From JBJXGF01 sp046153015 (GTDB taxonomy: Bacteria > Actinomycetota > Acidimicrobiia > Acidimicrobiales > CAIXPF01), in NCBI GenBank assembly GCA_046153015.1, contig JBJXGF010000175.1, forward strand, positions 1 to 5,385: a stretch of 5,385 bases of DNA, read 5' to 3'. The stretch's first letter is position 1. Every line of letters starts with the position of its first letter. The translations under genes were made by a program, and so were the position numbers. Below the pieces are notes generated by a model. That model was not told the origin of the DNA. It worked only from the letters and a program-made list of their open reading frames with translations, and did not search any database. Below, piece after piece: positions 1 through 4,913 of the stretch.

Positions 1-14
1 AATCGATATCGATT
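1..14. repeat. Perfect 14-bp palindrome at window edge
   Basis: AATCGATATCGATT (1-14) reads the same on both strands and may extend beyond the window start. It is AT-rich relative to its surroundings. It could be a dimeric regulator's operator, or chance inside an upstream gene. Its last bases overlap the first copy of a direct repeat, CGATTCGGCGCG at 10-21 and 92-103. Confidence 0.4.
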
Positions 15-122
15 CGGCGCGACGCATTCGAGGAGCGGGAGGCGGTGCGCACGCCGGGCTGGGGCGGCCGGGGCGGGGCCGGCGGGCTGGACGATTCGGC
101 GCGGCCGGGAATACGTCGGTGA
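3..122 (+). CDS. Possible C-terminal end of an upstream gene (partial)
   Basis: This frame is open from the window edge to a TGA at 120-122. Of the three forward frames it has the highest share of G/C in third codon positions, as expected for real coding DNA here. The visible product is about 39 residues, rich in Arg, Gly and Ala, with no motif I can assign, so no function is offered. The other two forward frames are also open for much of this stretch, and the region could equally be non-coding spacer before the heat-shock gene. If it is coding, the stop lies just upstream of the hsp20 -35 box. Confidence 0.25.
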   Translation, partial: SISIRRDAFEEREAVRTPGWGGRGGAGGLDDSARPGIRR

Positions 123-132
123 GTGTCACCTG

Positions 133-162
133 TTGAAGAACTTGAGCGCCTAGCGCTAAGGT
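133..162 (+). promoter_or_regulatory. Predicted sigma-70-type promoter of the hsp20 gene
   Basis: A -35-like TTGAAG at 133-138 is followed after 18 bp by a -10-like TAAGGT at 157-162, which fits the TAnnnT form common in actinobacteria. Transcription would start near 169, leaving a leader of about 30 nt before the ATG at 201. The surrounding bases are less GC-rich than the rest of the window, as expected of a promoter. The assignment rests on motif and spacing only. Confidence 0.45.
141..161 (+). promoter_or_regulatory. HAIR-like inverted repeat, possible HspR operator of hsp20
   Basis: CTTGAGC at 141-147 and GCTAAGG at 155-161 are separated by 7 bp and form an imperfect inverted repeat whose inner part is a perfect AGCGC-cta-GCGCT dyad (145-157). 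The known HspR operator (HAIR) is CTTGAGT-N7-ACTCAAG. The left half matches in 6 of 7 positions and the right half in 4 of 7, with identical 7-7-7 geometry. It lies between the predicted -35 and -10 boxes, where a bound repressor would block RNA polymerase. An hspR gene is not in the window, so the regulator is inferred. Confidence 0.4.
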
Positions 163-200
163 TACTTGTGAGTACTTCCAACAGTACGGGAGACACCAGC

Positions 201-641
201 ATGCTCACCCCCTTTGACCCTGTCCGCGAGCTCGACCGCATGGCCTCCACGTTCTTCGGCAACACCGGCGGCGCCAGCGCCGGCCGGATGGCTGCGCCCA
301 TGGACGTGGTGCGCGGGAAGGACGCGGTGACCGTGCACTTCGACCTGCCCGGCGTGGAGCCGGATTCGGTGGAGCTCTCGGTGGAGAAGAACCGGCTCAT
401 CCTCAAGACCGAGCGCCGGCTCGACGTCGGCGAGGGCGAGAACGTGCTGTCCCGCGGCCGTTTCCACGGCGAGCTCAGCCGTGAGCTGTTCCTCTCGGAC
501 AACCTCGACCCGAGCAAGGCGCAGGCCGAGTTCCACAACGGCGTGCTGACCGTGCGGATCCCGGTGGCGGAAACGGCGCAGCCCCGCAAGATCTCGATCG
601 AGCGCCGCAACCAGATCACCGCCGACGCGTCGGCCAACTAA
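201..641 (+). CDS. hsp20: Hsp20/alpha-crystallin family small heat-shock protein
   Basis: Small heat-shock proteins are ATP-independent cytoplasmic holdases that bind unfolding proteins and pass them to the DnaK/ClpB machinery. The 146-residue product has the usual length. A short N-terminal arm starting MLTPFDPVREL precedes an alpha-crystallin domain at about residues 31-122. That domain contains FDLPGV (47-52) and the conserved GVLTVRIPV strand (114-122). The C-terminal tail carries the oligomerisation IxI motif as I131-S-I133. The ATG at 201 is chosen because GGGAG at 188-192 is a well-spaced ribosome binding site and because the family start pattern begins there. A GTG at 123 would add 26 unconserved residues and lies upstream of the predicted promoter. 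The gene appears monocistronic, with a hairpin after it. A HAIR-like operator suggests heat-inducible repression. The family call is firm; regulation is inference. Confidence 0.95.
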   Translation: MLTPFDPVRELDRMASTFFGNTGGASAGRMAAPMDVVRGKDAVTVHFDLPGVEPDSVELSVEKNRLILKTERRLDVGEGENVLSRGRFHGELSRELFLSDNLDPSKAQAEFHNGVLTVRIPVAETAQPRKISIERRNQITADASAN

Positions 642-660
642 GGCGAGCTCCCCGTCTAAC

Positions 661-688
661 GACGCCCCGGCCCCCCGGCCGGGGCGTC
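661..688 (+). terminator. Terminator-like hairpin after hsp20
   Basis: GACGCCCCGGCC (661-672) and GGCCGGGGCGTC (677-688) form a perfect 12-bp, almost all G/C stem with a CCCC loop, starting 19 bp after the hsp20 stop. No T-run follows, so it is not a classical intrinsic terminator. U-less hairpins of this kind are common after actinobacterial genes. It separates hsp20 from the next gene on the same strand, which has its own promoter. Confidence 0.6.
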
Positions 689-701
689 CACGCGTCCCCG
701 C

Positions 702-729
702 CTGACCGCGCCGGGCGCGCTGGTACGCT
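702..729 (+). promoter_or_regulatory. Predicted promoter of the IMPDH/GMPR-family gene
   Basis: CTGACC at 702-707 resembles a -35 box. It is 16 bp from TACGCT at 724-729, a TAnnnT -10 box, and TGG immediately before it gives an extended -10 (TGn) element. Transcription would begin near 736, about 37 nt before the GTG start at 773. It lies downstream of the hsp20 hairpin, consistent with separate transcription of the two genes. This is a motif-based prediction. Confidence 0.4.
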
Positions 730-772
730 GCTGATCGGCGCTCGCGCCGGCGTCTCGGCAGAAAGGCCCGAA

Positions 773-1834
773 GTGGCCCTGGAGAATCTTCGGCTCGGCT
801 TCACCTTCGACGACGTGCTGTTGGTGCCCCGCCGATCGTCGATCCGCTCCCGCCAGGACGTGTCGCTCGCCGCCTCGCTCACCCGTCGCCTGCGGCTCCG
901 GCTGCCGGTGGTGGCCGCGAACATGGACACCGTCTGCGAGGCCGACATGGCCCTCGCCCTCGGCCGGGAGGGCGGCGCCGGGATGATCCACCGGTTCCTG
1001 CCCATCGCCGAGCAGGCCGATCAGGTTGGCCGGGTCAAGAAGCAGGACTCGTCGCTGGTCGTGGGGGCGGCGGTCGGCACCGACCTCGACACGATGGACC
1101 GGGCGAGGGCGCTGGTGGATGCGGGCGCCGATGCGCTGGTCCTCGACATCGCCCACGGTCACGCCGACCACGCCATCGCTGTGCTGAGCGCGCTCAAGCG
1201 CGAGTTCGGCTCCGACGCGGACCTGATCGCCGGCAACGTGGCCACTCGCGCCGGCGCGGAGGACCTGCTCGCCGCCGGCGCCGACGCGATCAAGGTCGGT
1301 GTGGGCCCGGGCGGCGTGTGCACCACCCGCCTCGTCGCCGGCGTGGGGGTTCCGCAGCTCACCGCCATCGCCGACTGCGCCGGCATCGACGCCCCGATCA
1401 TCGCCGACGGCGGGATCCGCACCTCGGGCGACATCGCCAAGGCGCTGGCGGCGGGGGCGAGCACGGTGATGATCGGCTCGATGTTCGCCGGGACGAAGGA
1501 GAGCCCGGGCGAGGTGGAGCAGACGAGCCGCGGGTTGGTGAAGGCCATCCGCGGCATGGCCAGCTTCGAGGCCCTCGCCGCCCGCGCCGAGCGCCACGGC
1601 AGCGAGATGGACAGCGAGTACTTCGAGCAACGCGCCGCCGAGGGCGTGGCCACGACCGTACCGTACCGGGGTGAGGTCGGGGCGCTGGTCCGCACGCTCA
1701 TGGCGGGGGTGAAGAGCTCGATGAGCTACTGCAACGCCCGCACGATCGAGGAGTTCTGGGCCAACGCCGAGTTCATCCGGGTCACCCCCGCGGGCCTGGC
1801 CGAGAACCACCCGCACGCCACCCGCCGCTGGTGA
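773..1834 (+). CDS. IMP dehydrogenase/GMP reductase family enzyme without CBS domains (guaB/guaC-like)
   Basis: Members of this TIM-barrel family either oxidise IMP to XMP with NAD (GuaB) or reduce GMP to IMP with NADPH (GuaC). The 353-residue product has FDDVLLVP near the N-terminus (13-19) and the catalytic loop GVGPGGVCTTR (176-186) with nucleophile Cys183 and Thr185. It also has the phosphate-binding ADGGIR (211-216), the GSMFAG turn (235-240), and the flap with Glu290 before VPYRG. Around residue 90 the barrel runs straight on where GuaB normally carries a CBS pair, so it is about 130 residues shorter than typical GuaB and close to GuaC length. The catalytic loop and C-terminus (AENHPH) look IMPDH-like, but the Arg-Tyr dyad is replaced by Glu282-Tyr283. 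I therefore leave open which reaction it catalyses. GTG at 773 follows GAAAGG at 761-766. Confidence 0.9.
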   Translation: MALENLRLGFTFDDVLLVPRRSSIRSRQDVSLAASLTRRLRLRLPVVAANMDTVCEADMALALGREGGAGMIHRFLPIAEQADQVGRVKKQDSSLVVGAAVGTDLDTMDRARALVDAGADALVLDIAHGHADHAIAVLSALKREFGSDADLIAGNVATRAGAEDLLAAGADAIKVGVGPGGVCTTRLVAGVGVPQLTAIADCAGIDAPIIADGGIRTSGDIAKALAAGASTVMIGSMFAGTKESPGEVEQTSRGLVKAIRGMASFEALAARAERHGSEMDSEYFEQRAAEGVATTVPYRGEVGALVRTLMAGVKSSMSYCNARTIEEFWANAEFIRVTPAGLAENHPHATRRW

Positions 1835-1867
1835 GCGGCCCGGGGGCAGGCCGACGCCCAGCTCAGC

Positions 1868-2461
1868 TCAGGCGACCTCGGCGAGCTGCTGCACCGCGGG
1901 ATGGCGACGGAGCTTGGCGATGATCCGCATCCGGGTGGGCCCGATGCTGCCGATCGGAACGCCGAGGGCGTCGGCGATGTCGGCGTAGGAGAGGCCCGGA
2001 TCGGCGCACAGCAGCGCCAACAGCCGGCGTTCCGAGGGGCTCAGCTGGCCGAGCGCCCGCTCCACGGCCCGGCGGCGCTCGTCCTCGAGGAGCTCGCCGT
2101 CGAACTCGACGGTCTGCGCCGAGTCGTTCTCACCGAGCTCGGGCGTCGTGGTCACCCGACCGGCGTGGCGGACGAGGCTGCAGCACACGTGACGGGTCGT
2201 GACCGCCAGCCAGCCCGGCAGGCAAGCCGGCTCGCGAATGCGGTCCAGGTGCTCCGCGAGGCGGAGCCACACGGTCTGGCTCACGTCTTCCGCGTCCCGG
2301 CGGTTGAGCCCGAAGCGGCGGGCGACCGACCACACCAGGCTGGCGTAGCGGTCCACGAGGCGAGCCCACGCCAGCTCGTCGCCGGCGGCGGCGGCCGACA
2401 CGAGCCGGGCCACGTCGGCGTTCGAGCTGGTGATCCTGCTGTTGTTCGTTCCGGTCGGCAC
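1868..2461 (-). CDS. ECF-type sigma-70 family RNA polymerase sigma factor
   Basis: Extracytoplasmic-function sigma factors direct RNA polymerase to small regulons, often stress-related. The 197-residue product has the two-domain ECF plan. Sigma region 2 spans about 15-98, with DAEDVSQTVWLRL (56-68) as the core-binding helix and PGWLAVTTRHV (82-92) as the promoter-melting part. A linker follows at about 99-132. Region 4 spans about 133-187, with a helix-turn-helix reading LSYADIADALGVPIGSIGPTRMR (157-179), typical of actinobacterial ECFs. No anti-sigma gene with a zinc HxxxCxxC motif is visible nearby. The upstream neighbour on the same strand is a small membrane protein 140 bp away. The only in-frame start after an upstream stop is GTG at 2461, but it lacks a clear ribosome binding site. 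A better-placed ATG at 2471 reads another frame, so the N-terminus is uncertain. The regulon is unknown. Confidence 0.9.
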   Translation of the reverse strand: MPTGTNNSRITSSNADVARLVSAAAAGDELAWARLVDRYASLVWSVARRFGLNRRDAEDVSQTVWLRLAEHLDRIREPACLPGWLAVTTRHVCCSLVRHAGRVTTTPELGENDSAQTVEFDGELLEDERRRAVERALGQLSPSERRLLALLCADPGLSYADIADALGVPIGSIGPTRMRIIAKLRRHPAVQQLAEVA

Positions 2462-2601
2462 GAGAACTCATAGGGGTCGCCCTTCGGCGCCTTGGCGCGG
2501 GTGGGGCGCCTGTAACCGCATCGACACACTGGCGGCGAGTAGCGCGAACGCACCATCCGCCCGTGGGCGCCTCGCCTCAGCGCCAGCTCGGCCTCAGACG
2601 C
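2462..2601 (-). other. Intergenic leader between the membrane-protein gene and the sigma gene
   Basis: This 140-bp gap precedes the sigma gene on the minus strand. It contains a strong Shine-Dalgarno GAAGGG (minus strand, 2485-2480), 8 nt before an ATG at 2471 that is not in the sigma frame. GGCGCC occurs at 2486-2491 and 2505-2510 and could pair across a 13-nt loop. I see no convincing -35/-10 pair and no ECF-type GGAAC promoter that would indicate autoregulation. GCCTCAG is repeated at 2574-2580 and 2591-2597 just after the upstream gene's stop. No gene is evident here. Confidence 0.4.
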
Positions 2602-2967
2602 TCAGGCGGCGCCGACGAGCATGGCCCGTATGCCGAGCCCCATGAGGAACAGCCCGCCGAGGCCGTACAGGAGGTAGAGGCGGTGGCGGAGCTGCTGGCG
2701 GTAGGCGTAGATGAGCGTGACCGCGATGATCGCCACGAAGCCGTAGAACATGTGGAATTGCGGCGCCTGGCGGCCCTGGCCGGCCACCAGCCCGACCCCG
2801 AGCCCAACCTGCACGTAGATCGACGCCTCGGCCAAGATGGTGAACCACCACAGGGCGCGGGTGCGCAGCGCGGCGACCTTGTGGGCGCCCAGCGCCCACA
2901 GCCCGGCCAGGCCGTTGGCGATGACCACCAGCCATGCCCAGGACTCGTGGACGCGAAGCAGGGTCAT
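2602..2967 (-). CDS. Small integral membrane protein with four predicted helices, unknown function
   Basis: I do not recognise a named family. The 121-residue product is strongly hydrophobic. Four membrane segments are visible at about 9-28, 39-63, 71-89 and 97-118. The loops after helices 1 and 3 carry most of the positive charge (HKVAALRTR and YRQQLRHR), so by the positive-inside rule both termini face outside. Possible functional residues near the membrane are H7, N18, H29, Q53 and H72. There is no signal peptide, cysteine pair or catalytic motif. The start is ATG at 2967, the first after an in-frame stop; it has no good ribosome binding site. The gene diverges from the HAD gene and precedes the sigma gene in the same direction, but nothing in it resembles a known anti-sigma factor. 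Clean four-helix hydrophobicity makes it a real gene; its role is open. Confidence 0.75.
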   Translation of the reverse strand: MTLLRVHESWAWLVVIANGLAGLWALGAHKVAALRTRALWWFTILAEASIYVQVGLGVGLVAGQGRQAPQFHMFYGFVAIIAVTLIYAYRQQLRHRLYLLYGLGGLFLMGLGIRAMLVGAA

Positions 2968-3001
2968 GGCGGGTCGCCGCGGGCAGCCATCTCAGGCGCC
3001 G

Positions 3002-3007
3002 AGCATA
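3002..3007 (-). promoter_or_regulatory. Possible -10 box of the four-helix membrane protein gene
   Basis: On the minus strand TATGCT (3007 to 3002) is a good -10 match, about 35 nt upstream of the ATG at 2967. No convincing -35 box sits 16-18 bp further upstream. It is the best promoter candidate in the divergent region shared with the HAD gene. Confidence 0.3.
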
Positions 3008-3043
3008 GCGACGGGGCGTTCGCGCCGAGTAGAACGGGCGGCC

Positions 3044-3751
3044 TTGGCGTCGGCGACCGACACGCTCACCCTGTTCGACATCGACGGCACGCTGCTGCGC
3101 GCTCCCGACGAGGTGCACCTCGACGCCTTCGAGCACGCGCTGCGGGCCGTGTTCGGCGTGCCGGCCGTGGTGCGGGGGCGGCCGCTGGCCGGGCGCCTCG
3201 ACCGGGTGATCGCTCGGGAGGCGCTGGCCGACTGCGGGATCTCCGCCGCCGACGCCGACCGCAAGCTGGGCGCCGTGGTCGCCACGATGGGCCGCTACTA
3301 CTCGCTGCGGGTCGGCGCCGGCGACCGCGAGAGCTGGGTGCTGCCCGGCGTGGTGGAGCTGCTGCGCAAGCTGCGGGCCGGCGGCCTGGCCGCCGCGGTG
3401 GTGAGCGGGGGGGCTGCGCCGGTGGCGAAGGCGAAGCTGAGCGCCGCCCGGCTCGACGAGCACCTCGTGGCCGGGGCGTACGGCGACCAGGCCGACGAGC
3501 GGGCCGAGCTGGTGGCGCTGGCGGTGACGGCGGCGTCGGAGGTGCTCGGGCGCCGGCATCTGGCGGCGCACGCGGTGGTGATCGGCGACGCGCCGGGCGA
3601 CGTGGCCGCCGCCCGCGCCGCCGGCGCCCGGGTCATCGCGGTGGCCACCGGCCGCTTCGGCATCGACGAGCTGGCCGAGCTCGGCCCGGATGCGGTCTTC
3701 GCCGACCTCTCCAACCCCGACGCCGTGCTGCGGGTGATCCGCCAGGCCTGA
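3044..3751 (+). CDS. HAD-superfamily hydrolase (phosphatase-like)
   Basis: HAD phosphatases hydrolyse small phosphorylated metabolites through an aspartyl-phosphate, using Mg2+. From the TTG start at 3044 the product is 235 residues, the usual size. Motif I is DIDGT (12-16) with nucleophile Asp12 and acid/base Asp14. A helical cap occupies about 20-95. Motif II is VVSGG with Ser121, and motif IV is IGDAPGDV with Asp182 and Asp186. No clear motif III lysine is seen; Arg153 in the ADERAELVALA segment may take its place. The C-terminus (ARVIAVATGRF, DAVFADL) is typical of phosphoglycolate-phosphatase-like members, but the substrate cannot be told. An ATG at 2966 would add 26 Arg-rich residues without family resemblance and overlaps the divergent gene's start, so TTG 3044 is preferred, though its ribosome binding site is weak. 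The gene converges on the dehydrogenase, 15 bp from its stop. Confidence 0.85.
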   Translation: MASATDTLTLFDIDGTLLRAPDEVHLDAFEHALRAVFGVPAVVRGRPLAGRLDRVIAREALADCGISAADADRKLGAVVATMGRYYSLRVGAGDRESWVLPGVVELLRKLRAGGLAAAVVSGGAAPVAKAKLSAARLDEHLVAGAYGDQADERAELVALAVTAASEVLGRRHLAAHAVVIGDAPGDVAAARAAGARVIAVATGRFGIDELAELGPDAVFADLSNPDAVLRVIRQA

Positions 3752-3766
3752 GCGCCGAGCCTGACG

Positions 3767-4870
3767 CTAGAAGGCGTCCTCCACCAGCGCCTTGGCGTCG
3801 GCCTCGCCGGTCGGGCGGGGATTGCCCTGCACCCAGCGGTGGGCCTGGGAGAGCCGGGCGACGGCGTCGAGGTCGTCGTCGGTGATCCCGCAGTCGGACA
3901 GGCCGGCCGGGAGCGGGAGCTCGGCCCGCAGCTCCTCGACCGCCCGGGCCAGGTCGGACGCGCCGAGGACCTGGGCCAGCTGGTCGGCCCGCGGCCCGGC
4001 GGCGTCGAGGTTGAAGCGCAGGCAGGGCGCCAGCAGCAGCGCGCAGACCACGCCGTGGGCGATGCCGGTGCGGCCCCCGACGAGATCGGCCAGGCCGTGG
4101 GCCACGCCGAGCCCGGCGTTGGGCAGGGCGCGGGCGGCCAGCGCGGCGCCTTCGAGCAGCGCGGCCCGGGCCTCGGTGTCGGCGCCGGGGCCGGCCGCCG
4201 CGGCGAGCGAGCCGTAGACCCGGCGGGCGGCGGCCACGGCCAGCGCCTCCGCCTCGGGGCTCAACCGGCCCACCAGCACCGCCTCCAACGCGTGGGCCAG
4301 CGCGCACATGCCGGTCGCGGCCACCGTCTCGGGCGTCAGCTCGGCGAAGAGCTCGGGGTCGTAGATGACCCAGCGGGGCGGCACGGTCGGCCCGCCGGCC
4401 AGGCCCTTCTGCCGGGCGTTCGGGTCGGTCATGGCGAACCAGGGGGAGCCCTCGGCGCCCGAGTAGGTGGTGGGGATGCTGAGGTGGGCGAGCGCCGGCC
4501 GGTCGGCGAAGGAGGCGCCGGGCGTGCCCGCCTCCTGCTCCAGGAAGAAGCTCACCGCCTTGGCGAGGTCGATGGCAGAGCCGCCCCCGAACGAGACCAC
4601 CGCGTCGACGCTCTCCGCCCGGGCCTGACGGATGGCCGCCTGCACGGTGGGGGCGGGCACGTGCGCCGCCGCGTCCCGGAACGCGCCGGCGAGCAGCCGG
4701 CCGACGGCGCCGGCGACGGCCTTGCCCGCCGCGGAGTCGGCCCGGCCCGGGCTCGTGACGAGCAGCACCCGACGCACGTTGGCCTCGCGCAGCGCGGCGC
4801 GCAGCGCGGCGGCGGCGGGCTCGCCGAAGCGGACGTGGGTCGGCGTGGCCACGTGGCGCCACTCGCTCAC
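3767..4870 (-). CDS. Iron-containing (group III) alcohol dehydrogenase family protein, maleylacetate-reductase-like
   Basis: This family reduces or oxidises alcohols, aldehydes or ketones with NAD(P). Maleylacetate reductases within it feed aromatic-ring catabolites into beta-ketoadipate. The 367-residue product has an N-terminal Rossmann-like domain with GGGSAID (95-101) binding the cofactor pyrophosphate and IPTTYSGAEGSPW (132-144). An all-helical C-terminal domain holds the metal site. The conserved ligand helix reads GMCALAHALEA (187-197), so the usual first ligand Asp is Cys189, while His193, His258 (GVAHGLADLVGG) and His272 (IAHGVV) remain. Maleylacetate reductases have Asn at this Asp position and similar flanking residues (GMNALAH, PTTYSGSE), so I place it near them. 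No ring-cleavage genes accompany it, so the substrate is unproven. GTG at 4870 follows a G-rich stretch acting as ribosome binding site. It lies 33 bp behind an upstream gene, probably co-transcribed unless the intervening hairpin terminates. Confidence 0.88.
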   Translation of the reverse strand: MSEWRHVATPTHVRFGEPAAAALRAALREANVRRVLLVTSPGRADSAAGKAVAGAVGRLLAGAFRDAAAHVPAPTVQAAIRQARAESVDAVVSFGGGSAIDLAKAVSFFLEQEAGTPGASFADRPALAHLSIPTTYSGAEGSPWFAMTDPNARQKGLAGGPTVPPRWVIYDPELFAELTPETVAATGMCALAHALEAVLVGRLSPEAEALAVAAARRVYGSLAAAAGPGADTEARAALLEGAALAARALPNAGLGVAHGLADLVGGRTGIAHGVVCALLLAPCLRFNLDAAGPRADQLAQVLGASDLARAVEELRAELPLPAGLSDCGITDDDLDAVARLSQAHRWVQGNPRPTGEADAKALVEDAF

Positions 4871-4892
4871 CGGACCCCCCGCGGTCGACCCA

Positions 4893-4913
4893 TGCGGGCG
4901 AGACTAGCCCGCA
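4893..4913 (-). terminator. Hairpin over the stop codon between two minus-strand genes
   Basis: TGCGGGC (4893-4899) and GCCCGCA (4907-4913) form a perfect 7-bp inverted repeat with a 7-nt loop that contains the TAG stop of the upstream gene (4906-4904). No T-run follows on the minus strand. It could be a weak terminator or attenuator between the genes, or chance in GC-rich DNA. Confidence 0.3.

Noticed and set aside
656..1816. Long minus-strand open frame of 386 codons
   Set aside because: It is entirely antisense to the IMPDH/GMPR-family gene, whose protein carries family motifs throughout. The antisense product is low-complexity, rich in Arg, His, Gly and Ala, as expected from GC-rich codon shadow.
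1835..1867. Possible terminator between the convergent IMPDH/GMPR-family and sigma genes
   Set aside because: Only short GGCC and TGAGC/GCTCA pairings are present in this 33-bp gap; none makes a convincing stem on either strand.
1901..2473. Plus-strand open frame opposite the sigma gene
   Set aside because: It is antisense to clear ECF sigma regions 2 and 4 and has no recognisable motif of its own.
1868..2967. Sigma factor plus membrane protein as a sigma/anti-sigma pair
   Set aside because: The membrane protein has no cytoplasmic anti-sigma domain or zinc-binding HxxxCxxC motif, lies upstream rather than downstream, and is separated by 140 bp. Kept only as an open question under findings.
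3763..3778. Short inverted repeat GACGC-tagaag-GCGTC between the convergent HAD and dehydrogenase genes
   Set aside because: The stem is only 5 bp, includes coding and stop positions of the dehydrogenase, and is not followed by a T-run, so a bidirectional terminator call is not supported.
2563..3885. Plus-strand open frame of 440 codons
   Set aside because: It runs antisense to the membrane-protein gene, out of frame across the HAD gene and antisense into the dehydrogenase. The product is mostly Arg, Gly and Ala without any fold signature.
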